A stretch of DNA of 64,000 nucleotides from Kangiella marina (lineage in GTDB: Bacteria; Pseudomonadota; Gammaproteobacteria; Enterobacterales; Kangiellaceae). Location of the stretch: the NCBI RefSeq assembly GCF_039541235.1, contig NZ_BAABFV010000001.1:1674001-1738000 (forward strand), written 5' to 3'. Both the position numbers and the translations under genes were made by a program. Below are positions 36,369 to 44,098 of the stretch, piece by piece (within the stretch, counting starts at the first letter, position 1; the number at the start of each line of letters is the position of its first letter). Below the pieces are notes generated by a model. That model saw nothing but the letters and a program-made list of their open reading frames with translations. It ran no database searches and was not told the DNA's origin.

Positions 36369-37703
36369 CTAGTTATTACCTTTAGGCTTGCGTCGACGCT
36401 TCGATTTACGGCGTTTATTTTTGGGTAACATGGCACGCTGAGTGTCTTTATCGGCGTCTTGGAATTCGGTCCACCAGTCCGCCACTTCTCGCAGCGATGG
36501 GTCGGATTCAGCGCGGAGTAACAAGAAGTCATAGCCCGCACGAAAACGTGGATGGTTTAATACTGACCATACTTTTTTACCATGGCGCTGAGGAAGGCGA
36601 GCTTGAAGTGCCCATATATCCCGAATCACTAAACTGTAGCGTTTTGGAATGGAGATATGCTGACTTTGTTCACCCAACATATGCCCCATGCTTTTAAAGA
36701 AGGCATCGTTAAAATTCATGCCTTTCGTTTCGAGTTGGTGAGCGCGCTCTAGCAGAGGCTGCCATAAAAATACAGCGATCAAAAATGCAGGGTTTACTGT
36801 GTTGTCACTGGCGATGCGTTTGTCGGTGTTCTCCAGTGCGGCGTGAATAAAGACATCAAAATCTTGATGCTCTGCCAATAAAGTATCGGTCGCCGGAAAG
36901 AGTTTTTGCAGTAAGTCGTGTGCTTGTAACGCCTTAAAGGTGGCTTCACCCTTCCCAGAAAGAAACATTTTCCGGTATTCTTCAAATAAACGAGCCGCTG
37001 GGACCTGCTCTAATAATGGTGCTAATTCTGAAATTGGAGCCAAACTTTTGGGCTCAATCGTTAAGTCTAACTTAACTGCTAATCGTACGGCTCGAAGCAT
37101 GCGAACCGGGTCTTCACGATAACGTGTTTCAGGATCGCCGATCATGCGCAGTTGACGCTTTCGTAAATCGGTCAGTCCATTGCAATAATCGTGAACACTA
37201 AAGTCTTTGACGCTGTAATACAGTGCGTTAACCGTGAAATCCCGGCGCTCAGCGTCTTCTTCGATGGTGCCATAAACGTTATCACGCAGAATCATGCCAT
37301 CTTTGGCTTGCTGAATATTGCTGTCACAGTGCGCGCGAAAGGTGGCTACTTCGATAATGTCGCGGCCAAACATGATATGAACCAACTTAAAGCGACGGCC
37401 AATGATGCGGCTGTTGCGGAACAAGCTGCGAATTTGTTCGGGGGTGGCGTTGGTGGTGATATCAAAGTCTTTGGGCTGTAATCCCAATAAGATGTCACGA
37501 ACTCCACCGCCGACTAAATAAGCGTCATAGCCTGCTTTATTTAAGCGATAGAGTACTTTCAGCGCGTTGTCACTGATGTTTTTACGTGAAACGGTATGTT
37601 GGTCACGAGGAATGATGTGGCTTGGTTGAGTCATGTTAGTGCTTGAGTTGCTTTGTTGCTTGTTGTTGGCACCAGAGAACCACCGTTTTAATGTTGAGAT
37701 CAA
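36369..37703 (-). CDS. pcnB: Poly(A) polymerase I
   Basis: Adds 3' poly(A) tails that promote RNA decay and plasmid copy-number control. The class II nucleotidyltransferase head is visible as LVGGGVRDILLGLQPKDFDITTNATPEQ (GG-x-R and the DxD pair). The RNA-binding helical body follows, and a very basic tail (NKRRKSKRRRKPKGNN) ends the 444-residue protein. The N terminus IIPRDQHTVSRKNIS aligns with E. coli PcnB. The first usable start is TTG at 37703; an ATG at codon 24 (MTQPSH) is the alternative. The start is therefore uncertain, but the identity is not. Confidence 0.95.
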   Translation of the reverse strand: MISTLKRWFSGANNKQQSNSSTNMTQPSHIIPRDQHTVSRKNISDNALKVLYRLNKAGYDAYLVGGGVRDILLGLQPKDFDITTNATPEQIRSLFRNSRIIGRRFKLVHIMFGRDIIEVATFRAHCDSNIQQAKDGMILRDNVYGTIEEDAERRDFTVNALYYSVKDFSVHDYCNGLTDLRKRQLRMIGDPETRYREDPVRMLRAVRLAVKLDLTIEPKSLAPISELAPLLEQVPAARLFEEYRKMFLSGKGEATFKALQAHDLLQKLFPATDTLLAEHQDFDVFIHAALENTDKRIASDNTVNPAFLIAVFLWQPLLERAHQLETKGMNFNDAFFKSMGHMLGEQSQHISIPKRYSLVIRDIWALQARLPQRHGKKVWSVLNHPRFRAGYDFLLLRAESDPSLREVADWWTEFQDADKDTQRAMLPKNKRRKSKRRRKPKGNN

Positions 37704-37755
37704 TGCGCTTCATTAGTTATGGGTTACTTTCAATGCTGCAATAATAGCATAGACC

Positions 37756-38721
37756 CTAATCAAAATAAGGTATTTGTTGTTGGCGCGGGATGCTTTCTAG
37801 TGAAAAGTGCTCAATCGCCCAGTCGATAATAATTTCCGGAGGTTCTTGTCGAAGTGAGACCGGCGGCTTTTGTCCCAAAAATGCAATGGCTTGGTGCAGC
37901 TGATGACTGGCGCGAGAGGCTTCAATAGGCTCCGCATGGTTTTGTTTTGACAGCTTGTTACCGTCTTCATTAATGGCGAGTGGCAGGTGATACCAAAGCG
38001 GTGCGGGCTTATCTAATACCTCATACAGGCGTAACTGACGTGGCGTTGAGTCGAGTAAATCAATGCCGCGAACGACATGATCAATACCTGAATCGATATC
38101 ATCGACCACCACTGCAAGCTGATACGCAATCAGGCCATCTTTGCGTTTAACCGTGAAGTCTTCATGATACAGACTGTTGTCGAATTGGCAGTGACCTTGG
38201 ATCTGATCAAAAAAATCATACTCTCGCTGTCCATGACGTAACTTCCAAGCTACCTCACCGTCAAAGCTCAACCGTTTGTCCTGGCAAATATTCGGATAAC
38301 GACCATCGTCGCTTAATTGGTTGACTTTTTTACGAGTGCAGTCGCAGGCATACAATAAGTCAGCCTGCTTCAACTCTTCTAAAATGTCGTTGAAACGAGG
38401 GATATTATCGCTTTGATAAATGATGGGGCCGTCCCAGTGCAGACCAAAAGATTCAAGTTGTCGCAGAATGGTATCGGCGGCACCTTCAATTTCACGAGGA
38501 GGGTCAATGTCTTCAATCCGTACTTGCCACTCGGCACCATAATGTCTGGCGACTAAGTAACTGCCCACCGCAGCAACTAATGAGCCGAAGTGTAAAGGGC
38601 CAGAAGGTGAGGGCGCGAAACGGCCTCGTAGCGATGGCTTAGTAGCGGTTGCAGAAGATAGACCGAACTCACTGTTATCATGAGTTCGGGAATTCTTTGA
38701 ATCTTTCGGTGTTGCAGGCAT
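37756..38721 (-). CDS. gluQ: Glutamyl-Q tRNA(Asp) synthetase GluQRS
   Basis: Attaches glutamate to the queuosine of tRNA-Asp. The 321-residue protein is a truncated class I synthetase without an anticodon domain. The HIGH-type motif is in RFAPSPSGPLHFGSL (about 31-45), zinc ligands are in YACDCTRKKV and YPNICQDK, and the KMSKS-like NKLSKQN is near 253. A 30-residue Ser/Thr/Lys-rich N-terminal extension precedes the catalytic fold. An ATG lies close enough to the fold that a shorter protein cannot be ruled out. It overlaps the dksA stop by one base, the common dksA-gluQ order. Confidence 0.95.
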   Translation of the reverse strand: MPATPKDSKNSRTHDNSEFGLSSATATKPSLRGRFAPSPSGPLHFGSLVAAVGSYLVARHYGAEWQVRIEDIDPPREIEGAADTILRQLESFGLHWDGPIIYQSDNIPRFNDILEELKQADLLYACDCTRKKVNQLSDDGRYPNICQDKRLSFDGEVAWKLRHGQREYDFFDQIQGHCQFDNSLYHEDFTVKRKDGLIAYQLAVVVDDIDSGIDHVVRGIDLLDSTPRQLRLYEVLDKPAPLWYHLPLAINEDGNKLSKQNHAEPIEASRASHQLHQAIAFLGQKPPVSLRQEPPEIIIDWAIEHFSLESIPRQQQIPYFD

Positions 38722-39167
38722 TAACTGCCGTATTGACGCTCTTTAATTTCGTCGAGAGTTTTGCAGTCAATACAAAGCTCAGCCGTTGGGCGAGCCTCTA
38801 AACGACGAATACCAATTTCGATACCGCATGACTCGCAGTAACCGTATTCATCATCATCAATTTTACCGATAGACTGAATAATTTTCTTTAGAAGCTTACG
38901 CTCACGGTCGCGAGTACGAAGCTCTAGTGAAAACTCTTCTTCTTGGGATGCGCGATCAACAGGATCAGGGAAGTTTGCCGCTTCGTCTTGCATGTGATGC
39001 ACAGTGCGATCAACTTCTTCCATCAACTGACGCTTCCATTCATTTAGGATATGACGGAAATGCTCATACTGAGCATCGTTCATGTATTCTTCGCCTTTCT
39101 TCTCGTTGTAAGGCTTAATTCCTAATTTTTCTAAGGTTGTGTTTGTAGCTGTTTTTTTACGTGGCAT
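38721..39167 (-). CDS. dksA: RNA polymerase-binding transcription factor DksA
   Basis: Acts with ppGpp in the RNA polymerase secondary channel to adjust rRNA and amino-acid promoters. It has 148 residues. The N-terminal coiled coil tip contains the acidic DxxDxA pattern (FPDPVDRASQEEE), and the C-terminal zinc finger is CESC ... CIDC. Length and motifs are as in E. coli (151 residues). The leader is a 186-base region that also carries a hairpin close to the sfsA stop. It is translationally coupled with gluQ. Confidence 0.97.
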   Translation of the reverse strand: MPRKKTATNTTLEKLGIKPYNEKKGEEYMNDAQYEHFRHILNEWKRQLMEEVDRTVHHMQDEAANFPDPVDRASQEEEFSLELRTRDRERKLLKKIIQSIGKIDDDEYGYCESCGIEIGIRRLEARPTAELCIDCKTLDEIKERQYGS

Positions 39168-39353
39168 CTAATTCAATGCTCCATTTACTTTATGGTAACT
39201 TCCGACTCAAGGTCAGCCCACTTTTCATTTGTGCATTGACAAACTTTTAAAAAAGTGAAAGAGGGATATTAGCCCTCAAAGTACCAATTGAAAAGCCAAA
39301 TTTGCCAAAATTGGGCAAATTTTTCACAGTTTTCAGCTAACCAGTTGATATTG

Positions 39354-40094
39354 CTATAAAATTACTGGTAAGGCCTGTCGCAGTTTAATCTCTGCGGCAC
39401 TGATATGGGTATTGTATGCATAAATTTCAACCCCTTTTTGAGCCGCAGCGCTCAATAATTCAGCATATTTTGGGTCGATATGGGCGGCGGGGCTCACGGT
39501 TTGGATACCGGTGTGTTGAACGAGGAACAACAAAACGGCGCGATGGCCTTGTTCAACCATGGTGACGAGTTCGCGAATATGCTTTTGACCGCGAGTACTG
39601 ACTGCGTCTGGGAAGAAGCCGGAGCCTGGCTTAAACGCCTCGCCAGACTTTTCATTAACCCCTGACTCAAGCAACGTTACGGTCTTAATTTCAACATAAC
39701 AGTGAGGTTTATTCGGATCGGTTAACAGCAAATCAATGCGACTATTCTCTTCACCGTACTTCACTTCTTGTTGCAGTGAGTCATAGTCCTGGAGTTCTTC
39801 TAAAATACCGTTCTCGATACCTTCGCTGACCACTTGATTGGCTAAGTGGGTGTTAATACAAATCCAATCGCCTTGCAGGTTTTGGTTTAACACCCAGGTG
39901 TATAAATACTTTCTTTTGGGATTTTTTGAGTCCAGCAGCCATGCGGTATCACCTTCCTGCCAGCAGTTTTTCATCGAACCTGTGTTCGGACAATGCGCCG
40001 TAAATTCACCATGCTCATTGCTCACTACGTCCGCCAAAAAGCGTTTGTAGCGTTTGAGTAAAGTGGTTTTTATTAACGGTGGAGAGAATTTCAA
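39354..40094 (-). CDS. sfsA: SfsA family protein (sugar fermentation stimulation)
   Basis: A 246-residue protein with an N-terminal OB-like DNA-binding part and a C-terminal PD-(D/E)xK-like nuclease-fold domain. Family segments are RYKRFLADV, CPNTGSMKNC, SRIDLLLTD and CYVEIKTVTL (Asp and ExK of the nuclease core), plus FPDAVSTRGQKHI. Originally described as raising maltose metabolism in E. coli; the molecular role is unclear. It lies upstream of dksA, as in E. coli. A stem AAATTTGCC/GGCAAATTT (39298-39322) follows its stop and may end the transcript. Confidence 0.93.
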   Translation of the reverse strand: MKFSPPLIKTTLLKRYKRFLADVVSNEHGEFTAHCPNTGSMKNCWQEGDTAWLLDSKNPKRKYLYTWVLNQNLQGDWICINTHLANQVVSEGIENGILEELQDYDSLQQEVKYGEENSRIDLLLTDPNKPHCYVEIKTVTLLESGVNEKSGEAFKPGSGFFPDAVSTRGQKHIRELVTMVEQGHRAVLLFLVQHTGIQTVSPAAHIDPKYAELLSAAAQKGVEIYAYNTHISAAEIKLRQALPVIL

Positions 40095-40110
40095 ATGGGA
40101 GTCTTAATGA

Positions 40111-40440
40111 TTATTCCGCGTAAAACACTTTGCCGTTTTCAATCTCTAGCTTTACTTCGCCAAGGTGGGCTCCAGCGCAGGGGCCTGCGACGCAACGGCC
40201 GGTGTCGGGTTCGAATAGGGCACCATGCGTAAAGCACATCAAATATTGCTCGTCATCGGTCATGAACTCGTCTTCCTGCCAGTTGAGATTGGTTCCGGCG
40301 TGTGGGCAACGGTTGACGTAGCCATAAACATTCAGTCCGCGACGAACAATAATGAGGTCGCGGTCTTCGCTTGGTGAAGGGTGTGGAAATGCTTTGGCTT
40401 GACCGTCTTTGATGTCCGTGACTAAGCATAAATGTGACAT
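40111..40440 (-). CDS. Rieske [2Fe-2S] ferredoxin-like protein
   Basis: A 109-residue single-domain Rieske protein. The cluster ligands are Cys45-x-His47 (NRCPHAGT) and Cys69-x2-His72 (MCFTHGALFE). The protein resembles the small subunit of NirD-type reductases and stand-alone Rieske ferredoxins, with no membrane anchor. The electron partner is unknown, and no oxygenase or nitrite reductase gene is beside it. I placed the start at 40440 (MSHLCLVTDIK); the longer form from 40455 adds five residues. It ends 16 bases before the sfsA start, so the two are likely co-transcribed. Confidence 0.87.
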   Translation of the reverse strand: MSHLCLVTDIKDGQAKAFPHPSPSEDRDLIIVRRGLNVYGYVNRCPHAGTNLNWQEDEFMTDDEQYLMCFTHGALFEPDTGRCVAGPCAGAHLGEVKLEIENGKVFYAE

Positions 40441-40528
40441 TGTAAGCCCCATCAATTAAGTAGTTCTATTCAGGTTTATGGCAGACTGGATTAAAAAATA
40501 TTAGCCTGCTTACTTTTACTAACTTGAT

Positions 40529-40550
40529 GTTAGAATGTATGAATTCTAAC
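40529..40550. promoter_or_regulatory. Operator-like inverted repeat upstream of the hydrolase gene
   Basis: A perfect 8-base inverted repeat, GTTAGAAT-GTATGA-ATTCTAAC, lies 32 bases before the hydrolase start and about 90 bases before the divergent Rieske gene. TTGATG overlaps its left edge and could be a -35 element. The size and spacing suit a dimeric repressor, but the factor is unknown. Confidence 0.4.
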
Positions 40551-40581
40551 AGTATCAATAATAGACGCAATATTAAGCTAT

Positions 40582-41400
40582 ATGCAAATCCTTATCTGGG
40601 GCCTTATTACCATCGTCGGTGCGTATGTTTTGTACGTGTTGTTTTTTTATTTGCTGCAACGACGAATGCTGTTTCCGGTCCATGAATTACCGACTCACAA
40701 TGCAGAGCTCATCACCCAAGCTGGTGGCGAGATCATTCGATTGCCCTTTTCCCAAGGGGAGTTTGAACTGGCTTATCTGCCGCCTCTTAGTGAGGCTTAC
40801 GGTGATAAGTCGCCAGTTATTATGTTGGCCCATGGTAATGGCAATATTATTGATGATTGGGCGCCTAGGCTTGATTTCGTCCGTCAGCAAGGCTTTAGTG
40901 TGATTCTGGCGGAGTATCCTGGCTATGGCCGTTCGGATGGTAAGCCGAGCTACCGAACGATTAAAGAGTGTATGCTTAAAGCTTATGACTGGATCGAGCA
41001 GCAGCCTCAGTTTGACCATGAGCATATTTCTTTACTGGGGCGTTCGATGGGGGGCGGTGCTGTGCTAAGTATCTTGTCACAGAAAAAACCGTACGCTGTG
41101 ATTTTGATGTCGACTTACTCCAGTGTGATGGATTTAGCCAAACAGCGCTGGGTTCCTCATTTTCTGGTTAGAGACCCGTTTGATAATGTTTCAGCGTTAA
41201 AAAACTATGAAGGACGTGCTTATTTGGTGCATGGTGAGGCTGATAAAACCGTTCCTATCAATGCGTTGAGTAAATTATTAGCTGCAAAACAGGATGCCGA
41301 GCATCAAATTTATTCCACCGGTCATGCCGACACGCCTGATGACTGGGATGACTTTTGGGTCAAGGTCGCGGAGATTATTAAACCGAAAACAGCCGTCTAG
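40582..41400 (+). CDS. Alpha/beta hydrolase, membrane-anchored
   Basis: A serine hydrolase of 272 residues with one N-terminal membrane helix (about 4-25). Landmarks are the oxyanion HGNGN (84-88), the nucleophile elbow GRSMGGG with Ser155, a catalytic Asp in VHGEADKTVP (about 218-222) and His in STGHAD (about 252). The fold resembles the BEM46/YfhR group (ABHD13-like) of membrane-bound hydrolases, whose substrates are largely unknown. It has an operator-like inverted repeat upstream. It stands before ribA but 65 bases away, so coupling is uncertain. Confidence 0.85.
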   Translation: MQILIWGLITIVGAYVLYVLFFYLLQRRMLFPVHELPTHNAELITQAGGEIIRLPFSQGEFELAYLPPLSEAYGDKSPVIMLAHGNGNIIDDWAPRLDFVRQQGFSVILAEYPGYGRSDGKPSYRTIKECMLKAYDWIEQQPQFDHEHISLLGRSMGGGAVLSILSQKKPYAVILMSTYSSVMDLAKQRWVPHFLVRDPFDNVSALKNYEGRAYLVHGEADKTVPINALSKLLAAKQDAEHQIYSTGHADTPDDWDDFWVKVAEIIKPKTAV

Positions 41401-41465
41401 CTTTTGCTTTCAGATACAGACTGTCGATTAGTTGACACATCGTGTAAAATGGACGCGTTTCCAAA

Positions 41466-42068
41466 ATGAGTGGTAATACTGACCGAATGAACCAGCAAGA
41501 TAGCCTACAGGCCAAACTCCCGACTCCTTGGGGAGATTTTGTGATCCACGCGCTCGAAACCGATGATGGCAAAGAGCATATTGCCATGACTTATGGCGAG
41601 TGGGATAAAGAGCAGGCCGTATTGGCGAGAATTCACTCTGAGTGCTTAACCGGTGACGCGCTGTTTAGCTTGCGTTGTGATTGCGGTTTTCAGTTAAGAG
41701 CTGCATTAGAAAAAATCACCGAAGAGGGTGCTGGAGTACTCTTGTATTTGCGACAAGAGGGACGCGGTATTGGCTTAACCAATAAAATCCGTGCTTATTC
41801 GCTACAAGATCAGGGGATGGACACGGTTCAAGCCAATGAACATTTGGGCTTTGGCGCCGACGAGCGTGACTTTAAAGTAGCCTCGGATGCCTTGGATATT
41901 TTAGGGGTATCAAAAATTCGTTTGATGACCAATAACCCGCGAAAGGTCAGTTCCATGAAGGGTGCAGGTATTGATGTGGTTGAGCGTGTGCCCTTGAAAT
42001 TTGGGCAAAACCCCCACAATGCTATGTATCTATCAACCAAACAATCAAAGCTCGGGCATTTGTTTTAG
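41466..42068 (+). CDS. ribA: GTP cyclohydrolase II
   Basis: Opens the GTP ring in the first step of riboflavin biosynthesis. The 200-residue protein has the zinc site Cys60-x10-Cys71-x-Cys73 ([16 protein letters not shown]), [10 protein letters not shown] with the catalytic residues, and RLMTNNPRK near the C terminus. It is the stand-alone E. coli-like RibA, not fused to a RibB domain. No FMN riboswitch was seen in the short upstream space. Confidence 0.96.
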   Translation: MSGNTDRMNQQDSLQAKLPTPWGDFVIHALETDDGKEHIAMTYGEWDKEQAVLARIHSECLTGDALFSLRCDCGFQLRAALEKITEEGAGVLLYLRQEGRGIGLTNKIRAYSLQDQGMDTVQANEHLGFGADERDFKVASDALDILGVSKIRLMTNNPRKVSSMKGAGIDVVERVPLKFGQNPHNAMYLSTKQSKLGHLF

Positions 42069-42120
42069 ACGCGTGTCTTAGAAACAGGTTCGCCCGGCCA
42101 AATACCGTATAAGGAATTGT

Positions 42121-43392
42121 ATGACTTTAAAGATATTTCTTTCCAGCAGTAGTGCGCCTGAGCAATGGGGCGAAAGTGCTTTATTGAGCTTTAAAGACGA
42201 TAGCGTCACGATTCACGCCGACGATCCAGAAATAATCCAAGTCGCAGCCCGACGTTTATTAACTCAGGGGCTATCATTTTTTGCTTTAGAAGGTGAATGG
42301 GCACTGGAACAACAGTGGGCATTTTTCCAAGGGGCTTACGAGCCGAAAGTGGATGTGCAAATTGACTTTGCTGATTTGAGTGAAGCTGATTCGCAAGAAT
42401 TGGATGCTCGAATTCAAGTCAGCCGCTGGATGCGCTCGATGGTTAACGAAACGCCAGAAGTGTTGGCCCCAGAAGTGTTGGCGCAAGAAGCGGCACAGTT
42501 TATCCAAGGCCTAGCGCCGGATCATGTGAGTTACGATATTATCGCGGGTGAAGATCTTGAGAAACAAGGTCATATTGGTACGTGGGAAGTTGGCCGAGGT
42601 TCAACGCGTCCACCAGCGCTATTGAAGCTGAAGTTTGATCCGAAGGGCGACAATGCGGCACCGGTTGCGGCGCTTGTGGGTAAAGGGATTACCTTTGATA
42701 GTGGTGGTTACAGCATTAAGGCGAGTGCTGGTATGTTGCACATGAAAGCGGATATGGGCGGTGCGGCTACGGTAACCGGTGGTTTAGCGTTAGCCATTTT
42801 GCGTGGTTTGGATAAACCGGTGAACCTGTATTTGTGTTGTGCCGAAAACCTTATTAGCGGTCATGCCTACAAGCTGGGCGATATTCTGACTTACCCGAAT
42901 GGCGTCACGGTGGAAATTCAAAATACTGACGCTGAAGGCCGTGTGGTCATGGCGGATGGTTTATTGCTTGCCGGTCAGTCTGGCGCGAAAACCATTATTG
43001 ACGCAGCGACTTTGACAGGCGCGGCTGTGACGGCGGTTGGTGGTGATTACAATGCGGTTTTTGCCTTGGATAATGACGCCAGCGAAGAGTTTTTAGCCAT
43101 TTCAAAAGAAGAACATGAGCGTCATTGGCCATTGCCGCTAGAAGCGTTCCACGCACACCGCTGTCCATCGCATTTTGCCGACACTGCGAATAGCCGTGCG
43201 GTAAAAGGTGGCGGCCCTGGTGGTGCCAGCAACGCTGCTGGGTTCTTATCGCGCTTTGTGCCAAATAACGGTCAAGGCTGGGTTCATGTGGATCTGGCTG
43301 CGGCTTACAACGATAGTCCAACACCAAAATGGTCTGCGGGCGGTACTGGTCTAGGCTTTAGAAGTATTGCTGCTAAGTTGTTGAAAAGCTGA
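42121..43392 (+). CDS. pepB: Leucyl aminopeptidase family (M17) peptidase, PepB-like
   Basis: A dinuclear-zinc aminopeptidase, 423 residues. The variable N-terminal domain (1-165) is followed by the M17 catalytic domain. Metal and catalytic residues are visible in VGKGITFDSGGYSIK (Lys, Asp), MKADMGGAA (Lys/Asp) and the family signature NTDAEGRVVMADGL (Asp, Glu, Arg). The N terminus and length match PepB-type enzymes better than PepA (about 500). The start has AAGGA six bases before the ATG. It acts in cytosolic peptide turnover. A long perfect hairpin follows the stop. Confidence 0.9.
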   Translation: MTLKIFLSSSSAPEQWGESALLSFKDDSVTIHADDPEIIQVAARRLLTQGLSFFALEGEWALEQQWAFFQGAYEPKVDVQIDFADLSEADSQELDARIQVSRWMRSMVNETPEVLAPEVLAQEAAQFIQGLAPDHVSYDIIAGEDLEKQGHIGTWEVGRGSTRPPALLKLKFDPKGDNAAPVAALVGKGITFDSGGYSIKASAGMLHMKADMGGAATVTGGLALAILRGLDKPVNLYLCCAENLISGHAYKLGDILTYPNGVTVEIQNTDAEGRVVMADGLLLAGQSGAKTIIDAATLTGAAVTAVGGDYNAVFALDNDASEEFLAISKEEHERHWPLPLEAFHAHRCPSHFADTANSRAVKGGGPGGASNAAGFLSRFVPNNGQGWVHVDLAAAYNDSPTPKWSAGGTGLGFRSIAAKLLKS

Positions 43393-43402
43393 AGTTTCAC
43401 TC

Positions 43403-43433
43403 TGCCATTCTGCGGTTAAGCCGCAGAATGGCA
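43403..43433. terminator. Perfect 13-base hairpin between pepB and thpR
   Basis: TGCCATTCTGCGG-TTAAG-CCGCAGAATGGCA is a perfect 13-base stem between convergent stops at 43392 and 43452. No T-run of note follows on either strand, so it may protect 3' ends or slow polymerase rather than act alone as a terminator. Confidence 0.65.
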
Positions 43434-43451
43434 AGTATTCTTGCGGCGCAA

Positions 43452-44039
43452 TCAGTCTTTAATCCCAAAAAACTGTTCCTTGATGCTGGGCTGATACACC
43501 GGCCATTCTTCTATCACTTCGTAATAAACGCCTTTCTCATTTTGCACCGACTCTATCAAGCAAAAGCGTTCGACTTGAAACTCCAAGCTCAGTAGCTGCT
43601 GTATATCGCCTACTGGCTGGCACTCTCGAAACAGAGTGATGTGGGGGCGAAAGCCATGTTTATCCTTGGGAAAGCGAAATCCCCCGCTCGCTAAAGCGCG
43701 ACTGATGTGGGACTTTAGGTTTTTGAGTTGTGCCTTGCCCTGATTGATTTCAACACAACCTATTTCAGTATTGGGGTAGTAGGCATAGTGGTTAGCGCTT
43801 ATTTCAAACGGCTTGATGCTCGGCACATCAATGGATTCGGCGATATCATGGAGCTGTTGGCGGTCAACGGCACCTAAAAATTGCAGGGTCAGGTGGAAAT
43901 TATGAGGGCTGACGGCTCGACCAGTAAATACGGGGTTGCCATGCTGCAACAGTTCCAGCTGGTTTTTTGTGGCCTGATCCAGCTCAACGGCAAAAAACAG
44001 TCTTGCCTTATTTTTAACAGAATTTGCTATAGATGGCAT
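43452..44039 (-). CDS. thpR: RNA 2',3'-cyclic phosphodiesterase ThpR (LigT)
   Basis: A 2H-phosphoesterase of 195 residues that hydrolyses 2',3'-cyclic phosphates and can form 2'-5' RNA links. The two HxTx motifs are H49-L-T51-L (NFHLTLQFLG) and HITL (FRPHITLFREC, about residue 134). The N-terminal RLFFAVELD begins the fold after a 12-residue lead. It is divergent from mrcB with 59 bases between starts. Identification is solid, although the physiological substrate in bacteria is unsettled. Confidence 0.92.
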   Translation of the reverse strand: MPSIANSVKNKARLFFAVELDQATKNQLELLQHGNPVFTGRAVSPHNFHLTLQFLGAVDRQQLHDIAESIDVPSIKPFEISANHYAYYPNTEIGCVEINQGKAQLKNLKSHISRALASGGFRFPKDKHGFRPHITLFRECQPVGDIQQLLSLEFQVERFCLIESVQNEKGVYYEVIEEWPVYQPSIKEQFFGIKD

Positions 44040-44098
44040 ATAATCTTTGACGATTTATTTGTTAAGATGATGTTAATAACATTAACTGTAATCATAGT

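Noticed and set aside
41401-41465. FMN riboswitch before ribA
   Set aside because: The space is only 65 bases and shows none of the FMN-element conserved stems.
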